From the IMG/VR virus record IMGVR_UViG_3300017989_000104, positions 1 to 64,000 of that record: a DNA stretch of 64,000 nucleotides; one strand, 5' to 3'. A program made the position numbers and the translations under genes. The notes below the pieces were generated by a model. That model was given only the letters and a program-made list of their open reading frames with translations, did not search any database and had not been told where the DNA came from. Source of the stretch: a virus. The stretch's first letter is position 1. Each line of letters starts with the position of its first letter. Positions 1 through 8,821 of the stretch are shown piece after piece.

Positions 1-2430
1 ATTTATTAAATAGAATGTTATAAAATTACATCTTTTAGGATGGTATTATAAATAAGGTTTGATATTTTTATTTTAATTTTATTATATTCCTTATTTGTTG
101 ATTTCATATTACCCAAACTCATACAGTAATATAAAATAAAGTATATTTTATTAGATTAAAAAGGGTGCTAATGAACTCCATCTAATCAAATAGAGTCATA
201 TTAAAGATTTATTAAATAGAATGAGATGTAAAAGGATCGAAACTTAATAAATCCCAAAGAATCCAATTACGAATATTTTATACATTTGATCGAATGTAAC
301 CCGACAGAATAGAATAATATGGAGTTTTATCATATGAAATTATTAATAAAATTGTATTCAATAATACCATAAGCTATCACATCCTAACCCATCAAATTAT
401 GTATTTTATTCCATACAATACTATGTAAATGGATCGAACCTAATTCAAATTAATCGAATCATTTATTAAATAAAATTGTATCTTAAGACATTTGACCATA
501 TTGTATTAAACATAAAATTATTATATCTAATCATGAATAGAATTTTACTCAACTGCATTGGAAAACATATTAAATAAGGTTTGTTATTTTTTAGTTAATT
601 TTATTATATTCCTTATTTATTTATTTAGTTAAATTTAGTAAAAAGTTAACATAAAATATATAAGATATTTATTCGATAGAATTGGAATGAAATGTAAAGA
701 ATTCGGTACCAATCAATGGAAATGCATAGCATCTAATTAAAAGATCTATGACATCGCATAAAATAGCATGGAACGGCTTCGTATAGAAATAGATTCAATT
801 AAAACGTTCATTTTATCGAATGATATAATATAAAATTGAAAGTTGTTATACCTAATTAAATAATGAATAATATACTATTTCATAATATTCAAAGGAATGG
901 CGTCGCATCCATCATATATTGAATAGCATTCAATCAGATATTAAGAAGAAATGCTTGATTAAATTCGATCTGATCAAATTATTTATAATAATTTAACAAA
1001 TTGTATCGAAACCGGTAACATTGAATCATTAATGAAATTTAATTATATTGTATCGCATTGAACTGTATTATAATGGATATAATTCAAATATAGATTGTAT
1101 AAAATGCTATCAGATAGGATTTCTTTCTACATTACTTTATTCCATATCATAATACATAAAACATTATTTAATTGAACATAATTGTATAATACTGCATGAT
1201 ACGTTAAAAGTCAATTCAGTGAAATATAGATTGTATTGTATTATACCCAATTATACAGTGATCAATATTACGTATGTATACAATTTTACGTAATTACAAA
1301 CCATAATACCCCATACTAACCAGTTGAATAATTTATAGAATTAAATGGTATTAAATAGGAACGGGTAAGATTAAAAAGTTTATAAGACCTTATTCAATTA
1401 TAAAATATTGTATTAAATTGAATGTATAATGAATAGGATCGCATAGCAACGCATAGTATTGAACATATTTGCATTGTATTACAAAGTAAATATCATTGAA
1501 TCAAATAAAATACCATTTTACCAAATAGGAACGTAACCGGTAAAATAGAATAGAGAATATTATGTTATTCAACGGCGCCATAACGAATTAAAATGAGTCG
1601 CAAAGAATCTTACGATTTACGGAATTATATTGGATCTCTTAGGAAATCTTTGCATTGTATATTATTGTGAATCTGATAACATAGCATTAAATTGAATCAC
1701 ACCATACGATAACGAATAATATTCTTTTATGAATGACATTCGATTTAACTGATTAAAATGACATAAAATCAAAAGCTCTCAATGCCTATTTTACTGCATA
1801 TTTTATTTATTGGCATTGTAAAACTTATGGATGAAATATAATCGCATAGCAAAACAAGCTACCATACATTATTTAATTGTGAATTTCATTGGATAGGAAC
1901 TTATTCAATAGTTTCGCACTGAATAGGATGAGATAATATTGTGCATTATATCGCATTGAATATGTTCATGTTGAAATAAGTTTAAGTTAAAAGGTAATTC
2001 CATTCTATTCGACTCAATGAGACAGGACCGCATTCTTTATCATCGCATTGAATTATGAATACCATTTTATTCAATTATACTTCACAGCATTAAATAAAAT
2101 AATGCATATGATTGAATTACAACTTATTCGACCGGATCGTACTGTGTCGAATTGCTTTAAAAATGGATCGGATGGAATTATATTGAATTACGTGCTAATC
2201 AATTAAGTTTTATAGTATATCGAATTTTATCCAACTGAAATGGATGCTGTCCCATAAAATAATATTACATATGTAAATCGAATCAAATAAAATTGAATTA
2301 TATCATAACGTAAGGAATTTAAAATTAATAATATGGAATAACATTCTACACCAAAACAAAATATTTAACCAAATTAAATTAAATTATTAGATTATTTAAT
2401 ATGATTTCATTCGGTTGCATCATAGCTCAC
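1..2430. repeat. 2.4 kb gene-free block with degenerate five-base periodicity
   Basis: No credible gene is seen on either strand: stops are dense and no start with a ribosome binding site opens a frame of useful length. The bases are far from random. Words such as ATAGAAT, ATTGAAT, ATCGAAT, ATCGCAT, ATAGCAT and ATTGTAT recur and line up in steps of five. Examples are tcgca tagca acgca tagta at 1439-1458 and attcg accgg atcgt actgt at 2126-2145. The reverse-complement form (tcaat, ccatt) occurs with the same step. No long exact repeat was noticed, so this is a diverged or constrained pentamer array rather than a simple microsatellite. It could be an origin, a packaging or partition site, or a protein-coated or curved segment; the sequence does not say which. 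Confidence 0.7.
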
Positions 2431-2435
2431 ATTGC

Positions 2436-2460
2436 AAATGGGTTAAACTTCAACCCATTT
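2436..2460. terminator. Hairpin at the right end of the repeat block
   Basis: AAATGGGTT (2436-2444) and AACCCATTT (2452-2460) form a perfect 9-bp stem with a 7-base loop, followed on the plus strand by a short T-rich stretch. It marks the boundary between the periodic block and the first genes and may be a terminator. A structural role is also possible. Confidence 0.45.
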
Positions 2461-2596
2461 TAGTGAATAAAATGTGATTGCGTCGGATTCTATTATACAA
2501 CATAGAATGTCATAGGATCGGATTCGATATATTATGCATTCTATTAAATATAAAAGAAAACCATGAAAGAGGAATAAATATAACTATATTCCATGG

Positions 2597-2623
2597 ATGG
2601 GGCGATCTCATAACTCGCCCCAT
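2597..2623 (-). terminator. Strong hairpin after the leftmost minus-strand gene pair
   Basis: ATGGGGCGA (2597-2605) and TCGCCCCAT (2615-2623) form a perfect 9-bp GC-rich stem with a 9-base loop, just past the stop of the gene at 2634-2849. Its position suits a transcript end for the minus-strand pair. There is no clear T run on that strand, so it may instead protect or process the RNA 3' end. Confidence 0.5.
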
Positions 2624-2633
2624 TATCCATTTG

Positions 2634-2849
2634 CTATCTTTTCTTTTTCGTAGATTGTTTACAAATCTTTTGAAAACCTTTAAGATTTTCATCATTTAAT
2701 CCACGATCGTGAGCATCATGATCTCTTTTGCGTTCAAGCTGATGTATATTACCTACTTTGGCAACGACTTCACCAGTCTTTAAAGGAACCTCTCCATCAA
2801 GAAGTTTCTCCGCAGTTTCGACCATCATATCGGCCATTCCTTTTGCCAT
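2634..2849 (-). CDS. Small basic protein downstream of the RAMP-like gene, function unknown
   Basis: This 71-residue protein is not one I recognise. The start was set at the ATG at 2849 because GGAGGA lies six bases before it; the frame runs further upstream but without a ribosome binding site and over the neighbouring gene. The N-terminal half looks mildly amphipathic (MAKGMADMMVETAEKLL). The C-terminal third is charged and ends in a run of lysines (STKKKR), as in proteins that touch nucleic acid. It lies 25 bases after the RAMP-like gene and is probably translated from the same message. A hairpin follows it. Confidence 0.6.
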   Translation of the reverse strand: MAKGMADMMVETAEKLLDGEVPLKTGEVVAKVGNIHQLERKRDHDAHDRGLNDENLKGFQKICKQSTKKKR

Positions 2850-2874
2850 AATATTTCCTCCTCTCGCTACTGTT

Positions 2875-3750
2875 TTACGCAGCCTTGCTGACGTCTTCAT
2901 CCTCTTTTTGTCCATCGCTTCCCTCCATTGCTGCCATCTCATGGAATTCAATCTTTTTAACTTTCCATTGGCCATAACCGGAAGCTCGTCGTGAGCCAAT
3001 TCCGTGAAGGGCACTTTGGATAATCACTTTCTTAACAAGCTCGAGATCAGCAAGTGCATTGAATTGAGTACAGCTGTGAACTTCAAGTCGGTATTTCACA
3101 ATAGCTCCTTTTGGGAGAATCTCAAAACGAGAGAAACCCTTAACGTCTGGAGGAACAGGGTGCTGATTTTCAATAACAATATCACTTTCTTCCATGTAAT
3201 TATCCTCATCTTTCATGAGGAAAATATGATCCGGGGCAACTCGCACAGACTTTCTTAAGTGCTTTATACTTGGTCCGGATGTATTTTTAACCTTAATATA
3301 GATATTAAAGTCTTTGGGATATGCCATCTTTATAGTATCTCGGAAGGCACCAAAGAACATATAAGCTCCTTGAAAAGGTCTTCTGCCACATTGTTCATCC
3401 CGTTGAAAAACATGAAGGGGATTTGAAAAATCATTTCCAGAGTTCTGGAAAGCATCTACTGCCGCAGTTGCTCCTTCAATATCTCCCTTTTGCAGGCAGA
3501 GTTCAACCTGAGCTTTCATAATTTTATGAAGCTCTTCATTGACTGTCTTTGAGGGTTTACTGATAAGTTTAGCAGTATCCTCAGGGCGGGAACCCGAAAT
3601 TGTTGAAATGTATTCACCGGTAACATCAACATAGTAAGGTTTAAATCCCCTGACCATTTTGTCAAGTTCTTTTTCACGTTCACTTTTTGTTTTACGTTTC
3701 GGTGCTGTCTTTGATGCTGCTGTTTTCTTTTCATCTGCTGCTTTTGCCAC
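2875..3750 (-). CDS. RAMP-like protein (resembles Cas5/Cas6/Cas7-type RNA-binding folds), tentative
   Basis: This 291-residue protein starts at a GTG with GAAAGGAG six bases upstream. The N-terminus (about 1-30) is a lysine/alanine-rich, probably disordered tail. The body has two features of RAMP proteins: a segment reading RRPFQGAYMFFGAFRDTIK near residues 123-141, where many RAMPs have a G-S-x-x-K-G-A-x-R-type helix, and a glycine-rich loop GIGSRRASGYGQW near residues 250-262 followed by a beta strand (KVKKIEF). The last 20 residues are acidic. No CRISPR array or other cas gene is visible nearby. The family link is by motif shape only. A virion or RNA-binding role outside CRISPR is equally possible. 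It is paired with the 71-residue gene downstream. Confidence 0.4.
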   Translation of the reverse strand: MAKAADEKKTAASKTAPKRKTKSEREKELDKMVRGFKPYYVDVTGEYISTISGSRPEDTAKLISKPSKTVNEELHKIMKAQVELCLQKGDIEGATAAVDAFQNSGNDFSNPLHVFQRDEQCGRRPFQGAYMFFGAFRDTIKMAYPKDFNIYIKVKNTSGPSIKHLRKSVRVAPDHIFLMKDEDNYMEESDIVIENQHPVPPDVKGFSRFEILPKGAIVKYRLEVHSCTQFNALADLELVKKVIIQSALHGIGSRRASGYGQWKVKKIEFHEMAAMEGSDGQKEDEDVSKAA

Positions 3751-3924
3751 GATTGACTCCTTTCTCGTCCAAATAATCCTATTAGCACCTATGTGCTTTG
3801 ATAAGTTTAGACTTTTAAAAAATAAATAAATAAAAATAAACTATATAATAATACTTATACTAATAATTAATATATATACTAATATTTTTTATATTAAAAA
3901 TATTTACCGTTTTCAGTTTTTTTT

Positions 3925-3939
3925 AAGAACAAATAATAA
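3925..3939 (+). promoter_or_regulatory. Candidate late promoter motif (AGAACAAATAATAAA type)
   Basis: AAGAACAAATAATAA lies about 50 bases upstream of the structural gene at 3975, in the only gap between divergent genes here. It matches motifs before 7803, 8454, 8865, 25724 (minus) and 27643 (minus). It does not look like a sigma-70 or a T4 late (TATAAATA) promoter. Confidence 0.5.
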
Positions 3940-3974
3940 ACATAATAATCTACCGTAATAAGGATGTTTAACCA

Positions 3975-4670
3975 ATGGATGAAAATACAAAAGAACTTTG
4001 TCAGGGAGATAAGGATCTCGTTGTCAGCGTTGAAGAACGTTATGGGGACAATTGTCTTATGGATCATGTTCCTTTGAACGGAGAACCTAGTCCTTCCGGA
4101 AAAACACCCCAAGGATTTGTCGAAATATATGAAGCAACTGATGATGATAAAATGAAGCTCCTTGGTAAACATAATTTAGTGGTATATTTAGGAAGAGAAT
4201 GGTTAGCAGTTAGAGCAACCAAAACCGCAAATGGAAATATAACTCCGACACATGATGAATTTATAAGTTGGTTTGGAGTTGGAGTTGGCGGAACACTTCC
4301 TGGGGATCCTTTTGATCCAGTATCTCCCACTAATGAAGACACAGATTTAGATGATGCAGTAGGAATTAATGCGACGGACGCCACTTGTGCAGATTTTCAT
4401 GATGGGTATTATTATAAGCATCCCTTCGACAATATAACTTTTGAGCAAGATCCTGAGAATTCAAATTCATGGTTACTTGCAAGAGTCGTAATTACGCTTG
4501 GGTCTTTGGATGCTAATGGAAATCAATTAAGTGAAGCGGGTCTTTTCACATCTCCGAGTACAGCAGGAGGAAGTTCAGGACCGTTTCATTTATTTAGTAG
4601 AGTCACATTTCCAACCATTGTGAAGAATACAAATAGGCAACTTATCTTCGTATGGTACTTATATTTTTAA
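3975..4670 (+). CDS. Probable virion structural protein
   Basis: This 231-residue protein opens the plus-strand virion block. It has the make-up of a beta-rich phage structural protein: many G, N, D, S and T residues, few charged helices, a short motif GREWLAVRATKTANG near residues 74-88, a glycine-rich turn FGVGVGGTLPGDPF near 99-112, and a hydrophobic aromatic C-terminus ending FVWYLYF. No catalytic motif is visible. It follows a candidate late promoter and precedes a homing endonuclease gene and the tail sheath, so a neck, tail or decoration role is likely. The exact T4 equivalent is not clear. The start was chosen as the first ATG; a clear Shine-Dalgarno site is lacking. Confidence 0.6.
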   Translation: MDENTKELCQGDKDLVVSVEERYGDNCLMDHVPLNGEPSPSGKTPQGFVEIYEATDDDKMKLLGKHNLVVYLGREWLAVRATKTANGNITPTHDEFISWFGVGVGGTLPGDPFDPVSPTNEDTDLDDAVGINATDATCADFHDGYYYKHPFDNITFEQDPENSNSWLLARVVITLGSLDANGNQLSEAGLFTSPSTAGGSSGPFHLFSRVTFPTIVKNTNRQLIFVWYLYF

Positions 4671-4698
4671 AATAATGGGGACAGGGTCTGGCCACCTT

Positions 4699-4721
4699 GA
4701 GAAATACCCGTTTTATTTCTC
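4699..4721 (+). promoter_or_regulatory. Hairpin in the leader of the homing endonuclease gene
   Basis: GAGAAATA (4699-4706) and TATTTCTC (4714-4721) form a perfect 8-bp stem. Part of its loop, CCCGTT (4707-4712), can instead pair with AACGGG (4743-4748), which overlaps the ribosome binding site of the gene at 4759. Two competing folds could therefore hide or expose the start site, as is known for some T4 homing endonuclease genes. The pairing is read directly; the switch is inference. Confidence 0.45.
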
Positions 4722-4758
4722 TTACCCATTTTTAATATTTCTAACGGGAGAAATTAAA

Positions 4759-5619
4759 ATGAAAATAATTACATGCAAGATTTGCAGAAAAGAATTCAAA
4801 AGTTTAAAAGCATTAACAAGTCATTTAAGAATTCATAATATTAAATCAAAAGAATATTATGATAAATATATAAAGAATGATGGTGATGATATTTGTTTAA
4901 ATTATGGAAACTATAAAGGATGCAACCAATATACAAAATGGGTTAATCTTGTAGTTGGTCATCATAAATATTGCTCTGTTAAATGTATGTGTAATTCTAG
5001 TAAGTTCAAAGACAAGTCTTCAAAAAATAAACTTGGAGATAAACATTGGTTGAATCAACCAAATTCTGTTCATCCTAATAAAGGGAAGACATATGAACAA
5101 CAATTTGGATTTGATAAAGCAAATAAATTAAAGAGTAATTTATCTAAGAGAGGGAAAAAATTAATAGGAGATAAAAATCCATTTTATGGAAAAAAGCATA
5201 GTGAAGAAAGTTTATTAAAGGCTCGAAATACATGTATGGTGAAATATGGAACACCTTGTTATCAAAAGACAAGTGAATTTAGAAACAACCAAAGAGATTA
5301 TATGTTAAATGGAGGATTTTTAGCTGCTAGAGCTGGAGTTACTAAAATTTCCAAACCTCAACTTAAATTATTTAAAATAATTTCTAATTATTTTAATGAT
5401 ACTAAACTAGAATATCCATGTTTAAATTTTTCAATTGATATTGCAATTCCAAGTGAAATGATAGCAATTGAATATGATGATAGTTATTGGCATCAAGATA
5501 AACAATATGATAAGAAAAGACAATTATTAATTGAAAATGAAGGTTGGAAAGTTATTAGGTTTATAGATAATATTCCTAATATAAATGAGATTATACAAAA
5601 AGTTATTTCTATTGTATAA
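4759..5619 (+). CDS. Free-standing homing endonuclease, Vsr-like (EDxHD) type
   Basis: This 286-residue protein starts at the ATG at 4759, preceded by GGGAGA; an in-frame ATG at 4675 has no binding site and would add an odd leader. The N-terminus is a C2H2-type finger (MKIITCKICRKEFKSLKAL, then HLRIH). A second Cys-rich patch follows near residues 53-77, then a NUMOD-like DNA-binding middle (GDKNPFYGKKHSEES). The C-terminal domain has the order expected of Vsr-related EDxHD nucleases: an acidic residue in a hydrophobic strand (IAIEYDDSYWHQD), an aspartate/lysine helix (YDKKRQLLIENEGW) and a final strand with Arg (KVIRFID). It sits between two virion genes and probably spreads by cutting phages that lack it. 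Confidence 0.85.
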   Translation: MKIITCKICRKEFKSLKALTSHLRIHNIKSKEYYDKYIKNDGDDICLNYGNYKGCNQYTKWVNLVVGHHKYCSVKCMCNSSKFKDKSSKNKLGDKHWLNQPNSVHPNKGKTYEQQFGFDKANKLKSNLSKRGKKLIGDKNPFYGKKHSEESLLKARNTCMVKYGTPCYQKTSEFRNNQRDYMLNGGFLAARAGVTKISKPQLKLFKIISNYFNDTKLEYPCLNFSIDIAIPSEMIAIEYDDSYWHQDKQYDKKRQLLIENEGWKVIRFIDNIPNINEIIQKVISIV

Positions 5620-5663
5620 AAATTAATTATAAGACAAATTCACTTACTTAAGGAAGTCAACTG

Positions 5664-5689
5664 TACTATTCTCTATAGATAGAATAGTA
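5664..5689 (+). promoter_or_regulatory. Perfect hairpin in the leader of the tail sheath gene
   Basis: TACTATTCT (5664-5672) and AGAATAGTA (5681-5689) form a 9-bp perfect stem with an 8-base loop. It lies about 58 bases before the sheath start, between the endonuclease stop and the sheath ribosome binding site. No T run follows. It could stabilise the sheath message, end upstream transcripts weakly, or bind a regulator. Confidence 0.45.
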
Positions 5690-5747
5690 AATACTAAATT
5701 TTATAGAGACTCTCATTTTAACACTTAAATATTAGGAGAATAGTATT

Positions 5748-7706
5748 ATGGGAAGTAATATCAGTCCGGGCGTTTATACTAAAATTATCGACTTGTCAGC
5801 ATATGTAGCTGAAGTTCCTTCTACAATTGGTTGTATTTGTTTTCTCGCTGAAAAAGGTGAAGACAATAAACTAAAATTCATAGGTTCTCGACAAGAACTT
5901 GTATCTGAATTTGGTGAACCAAACATTGCTACGTATGGAAAAGGTTATGGACAAGGACTATATGAAGCTTATAATTTCCTTGGAGAATCAGGCGCTATAT
6001 ATGTAATGCGTCCATTACCTGATGATGCAGCATATGCAAATTTAAGAATTGACGCTGTCATGGGCGCAAGTGATGCAACATGTGCCATTGAACTTACTTA
6101 TGTTGACAGTCTAAATTCAGAAGCTGAAATTATTACAAACTTGGAATCTTCAGCGCCAACTTATCCATTAGGTTTCTTATATCCAATTGGCCGAGGTCAG
6201 TATTATAATAAATTGGGTATTCGTTTAACTGAAGTGGCAAATCCAATGATCAGTGACGTTTATGTTCTTGATGTTTATGAAAAACAGTCAGACGGTGATG
6301 ATCAAATTATTGAATCATTTGAAGTTTCATTCAATCCAAAAGCAATGGATGATACAGGTTCTTCAATTTATATCGGAGAAGTTCTTGATCTTTATTCAGG
6401 ATTGCTTAAATGGCAAATGCAACTTTCAAATGAAGAGTACACAGATGGTTATAAATTAGTTGCAAAGATTTATGATAAAGACATTGGTCTTACAACTGTT
6501 GACTTAACACCCGGTTCTGCAGAAATTGCAGATAATAAACAAGACTTTACTGATTACCAAACAAGTCCTGCAACTGGAAATGCTGAATTTATGATTTCAG
6601 CTAAAGACAGTCGAGGAAATAAGATTTGGGGTTGGATAGGACTTGCTGCTGGAGTTGACGGAGAGGTTGCTGAAATTTATAATGGCAGAGACCTTGACGC
6701 AGCTTCAAGAGGATGGGAAGGTGACACTGTAAACTTTGATGATTCTGCAGATGCGACATATCTTGTTAAGAAAGCTGACACAAGTATTGCCACAGCATTT
6801 GCTTCATCAACTCCTGTTCCATTTAGAAAAGGTTCTGACGGATCTTTACTTGATGCTTCTGGAGATCTTGATACAGCTGAAGCAACTCAGGTTCTTGCTC
6901 AAGCATATGCAGGACTTATTGATGATTCAATTCTTGACTCTGAGAATTTTTATTTCACAGTTGTCTGGGATGCTGGTTACCCAACTGACGTTAAGACACA
7001 AATTTCAACTCTTGTTCAGACAAGAAGAGATTGTGTTGCATTATTGGACAATGGAGACAACCCAACATTTAATGCAGCAATGACAAGACGTCTTCAATAT
7101 CATACTTATAACAATTATTTTACTGCTCTGTATGAAGAGTATAATAAAGTATATGACCCATTTACCGGTCAGGACGTATGGTTTTCACCCTTGTATCATA
7201 TGTCATACTTGCTTCCAAGAAATGACAATGTTGCAGAGATTTGGTGGGCAGCAGCAGGATTTAATAGAGGCGCCATTGAGTCAGTTAAGGAACTTCGATT
7301 CAATCCTAAGCAAGGTCAAAGAGATCAAATGTACTTGAAACAACTTAACCCAATTGTAAGATTTAACCAGGGTTATGTAATGTGGGGACAATTGACTTCT
7401 CAAGCGAAACCAAGTGCTCTTCAAGATCTCAATATTGTTAGACTTGTTCTTTATTGCAAGAGAGCATTAGAGCAATTCTGTAGATTCTTTATATTTGAAC
7501 TCAATGACGCCGTTACTTGGAATAAAGTATCAGGTGAAATTGTTGAGTTCCTCCAAAGAATTCAACAACAAAGAGGTCTGTATAGCTTTAGCGTTGATGT
7601 TGGAGCAACTGAATATGAAAGAAAACGTAAAACATTTCATGTAAATGTTATTCTTGAACCTACAAGAGTTGTTGAGAAAATTGAATTGAATTTCTTCATC
7701 AAATAA
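5748..7706 (+). CDS. gp18: Tail sheath protein (T4 gp18-like)
   Basis: This 652-residue protein begins SNISPGVYTKIIDLSAYV, the usual start of contractile sheath proteins. The C-terminal third contains the conserved region with FNRGAIESVKELRFNP and LNIVRLVLYCKRALEQFCRFF, ending in a long strand that interlocks sheath subunits (KIELNFFIK). The length is close to T4 gp18. It polymerises around the tail tube and contracts to drive the tube through the host envelope. The start is fixed by AGGAG eight bases before the ATG. A rho-independent terminator follows directly, so the gene seems to be a high-level transcript of its own, as expected for a protein needed in hundreds of copies. Confidence 0.93.
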   Translation: MGSNISPGVYTKIIDLSAYVAEVPSTIGCICFLAEKGEDNKLKFIGSRQELVSEFGEPNIATYGKGYGQGLYEAYNFLGESGAIYVMRPLPDDAAYANLRIDAVMGASDATCAIELTYVDSLNSEAEIITNLESSAPTYPLGFLYPIGRGQYYNKLGIRLTEVANPMISDVYVLDVYEKQSDGDDQIIESFEVSFNPKAMDDTGSSIYIGEVLDLYSGLLKWQMQLSNEEYTDGYKLVAKIYDKDIGLTTVDLTPGSAEIADNKQDFTDYQTSPATGNAEFMISAKDSRGNKIWGWIGLAAGVDGEVAEIYNGRDLDAASRGWEGDTVNFDDSADATYLVKKADTSIATAFASSTPVPFRKGSDGSLLDASGDLDTAEATQVLAQAYAGLIDDSILDSENFYFTVVWDAGYPTDVKTQISTLVQTRRDCVALLDNGDNPTFNAAMTRRLQYHTYNNYFTALYEEYNKVYDPFTGQDVWFSPLYHMSYLLPRNDNVAEIWWAAAGFNRGAIESVKELRFNPKQGQRDQMYLKQLNPIVRFNQGYVMWGQLTSQAKPSALQDLNIVRLVLYCKRALEQFCRFFIFELNDAVTWNKVSGEIVEFLQRIQQQRGLYSFSVDVGATEYERKRKTFHVNVILEPTRVVEKIELNFFIK

Positions 7707-7731
7707 TAATTGGTGAATGTTTTAAAAATAA

Positions 7732-7767
7732 CCCCATATTGGAGGAAACTCTGATATGGGGTTTTTT
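7732..7767 (+). terminator. Rho-independent terminator after the sheath gene
   Basis: CCCCATAT (7732-7739) pairs with ATATGGGG (7754-7761), followed by TTTTTT. The form is classical, and a candidate promoter starts only nine bases after the T run. Confidence 0.85.
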
Positions 7768-7775
7768 CCGTCGTA

Positions 7776-7790
7776 AAGAACAAATATAAA
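7776..7790 (+). promoter_or_regulatory. Candidate late promoter motif
   Basis: AAGAACAAATATAAA lies directly after the sheath terminator and 27 bases before the next start codon. A terminator followed at once by this motif strongly suggests a new transcription start. Confidence 0.55.
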
Positions 7791-7802
7791 AAGGAGATAA
7801 TA

Positions 7803-8357
7803 ATGAAAACTGATATGGAAGTTATTGAGGAAAGTATAGAAGCTTGGGCAATTGGAGGACTTATTGCTTTAGGGGTATGGGCATTTGTTAAAGCAGTTGT
7901 AGAAAGTGGAGCTCCAGATGATCCAAAGATTAATCAAGCAAAAAAGATGTATTTGAAAAAAATAGAAACTTGTAAGAGATTATTCCCTCACTCTGGATCA
8001 TCTGCTACAATTCCTACAGGTAACCGAAAAGAAGATGGAAGTTTTGATTCTATAAGTGTGGATACATTTAAAGAAAATCCAAAACAAGGTATATGTATTT
8101 TAAATGCCAGATATGAATTTTCAAAATTTATAGTTAATTATTTAAACAAAACAAGTGCTGATAAAATTTGTAGTCAATATGATGATAGAGAAAAAAATAA
8201 GAGAAATTGTCTTTCTATTATTAAAAGACAACATAATGAAGCAAAGGCAATGTTAGCAGATGCAAAGCAAGAATTGGATATGTTAAAGAAATTCGGTCAG
8301 GATGAAAAAGGCACACAGTGGAATGTGAAAGTTGGAAGACTCAAACATCTAAATTAA
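7803..8357 (+). CDS. Virion-block protein with an N-terminal membrane segment, function unknown
   Basis: This 184-residue protein has one clear hydrophobic segment near residues 15-34 (AIGGLIALGVWAFVKAVVES). A soluble, charged region with scattered cysteines follows (C57, and others in the ICIL and KICSQYDDREKNKRNCL parts), and the end is a helical, lysine/glutamate-rich tail. The layout of one membrane segment, cysteines and a helical tail is like that of the twin CX3C proteins at 9814, 11722 and 12339, but the CX3C pairs are not present. It may be a distant member of that set. AAGGAG precedes the ATG. It lies between the sheath and tube genes. Confidence 0.6.
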   Translation: MKTDMEVIEESIEAWAIGGLIALGVWAFVKAVVESGAPDDPKINQAKKMYLKKIETCKRLFPHSGSSATIPTGNRKEDGSFDSISVDTFKENPKQGICILNARYEFSKFIVNYLNKTSADKICSQYDDREKNKRNCLSIIKRQHNEAKAMLADAKQELDMLKKFGQDEKGTQWNVKVGRLKHLN

Positions 8358-8378
8358 TTTCTAAACTATATATGTAAC

Positions 8379-8390
8379 AAGAACAAATAA
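8379..8390 (+). promoter_or_regulatory. Candidate late promoter motif
   Basis: AAGAACAAATAA lies 75 bases before the start of the histone H1-like gene at 8454. Its first 11 bases are identical to those at 3925 and 7776. Confidence 0.45.
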
Positions 8391-8453
8391 CTGACCCTGA
8401 GAATATATAAAAGGGAATTTTGAACAATTAATTTAAACAAGGAGGAAATTATT

Positions 8454-8711
8454 ATGAGCGAACTTCATGAACAATATGATGGTATGCTTACTACACTCAG
8501 AGAAACATTTGAAGATTTTATGGACGAAGCTGAAAAAGGTAAAGAAGGTCGAGGAAGCAAAACATCCGCCCTTAAAGCTCGAAAACTTAGTAGTAAATTG
8601 GCGAATGGTCTTAAAGACTTTAGATCATTATCAATTGATAATGATAAAGCAAAACCTGTTCAGAAAAGAAATGCAGCTTCAGGAGAAGAACCACCTGCTT
8701 CAACATATTAA
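8454..8711 (+). CDS. Histone H1-like (Hc1-type) small basic protein
   Basis: This 85-residue protein has an N-terminal helix (LTTLRETFEDFMDEAEKG), then a basic stretch (SKTSALKARKLSSKLANGLKDFR) in the order seen in bacterial and chlamydial Hc1-type histone H1-like proteins: a coiled helix, an AEKG turn, then an S/T-x-K-A-R-K-L helix. The tail is short and disordered. Such proteins bind DNA, so it may condense phage DNA or coat the genome. Its place among tail genes leaves a virion role open. AAGGAGG precedes the ATG, and a strong terminator follows, so it is probably a single-gene, highly expressed transcript. Confidence 0.5.
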   Translation: MSELHEQYDGMLTTLRETFEDFMDEAEKGKEGRGSKTSALKARKLSSKLANGLKDFRSLSIDNDKAKPVQKRNAASGEEPPASTY

Positions 8712-8729
8712 ATTTTCAAATACATTAAA

Positions 8730-8770
8730 AATCCCTTGAGATAATTAAATTTATCTTGAGGGATTTTTTT
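8730..8770 (+). terminator. Rho-independent terminator after the histone-like gene
   Basis: AATCCCTTGAGATAA and TTATCTTGAGGGATT form a 15-bp stem with two central wobble pairs and a short AT loop, ending in a run of T. Confidence 0.85.
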
Positions 8771-8821
8771 GTACAAAAGTGAAAAATCCTCCATAAGAGT
8801 TGCTAGTTAACGTAAAGCACC

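Noticed and set aside
1-2430. CRISPR array or simple tandem repeat
   Set aside because: No equal-length repeats with spacers and no exact tandem copies were seen; only a five-base rhythm with varied letters.
2478-2699. Open frames of 73 (plus) and 61 (minus) residues at the edge of the repeat block
   Set aside because: No ribosome binding site, low-complexity sequence, and overlap with the start of a better supported gene and a hairpin.
4675-4758. Earlier start for the homing endonuclease (MGTGSGHLEK...)
   Set aside because: No ribosome binding site, and it would run through a hairpin leader. The ATG at 4759 has a proper site and begins the zinc finger at once.
5664-5689. Hairpin before the sheath gene as a terminator
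   Set aside because: AU-rich stem with no T run after it, so a terminator call is not supported.
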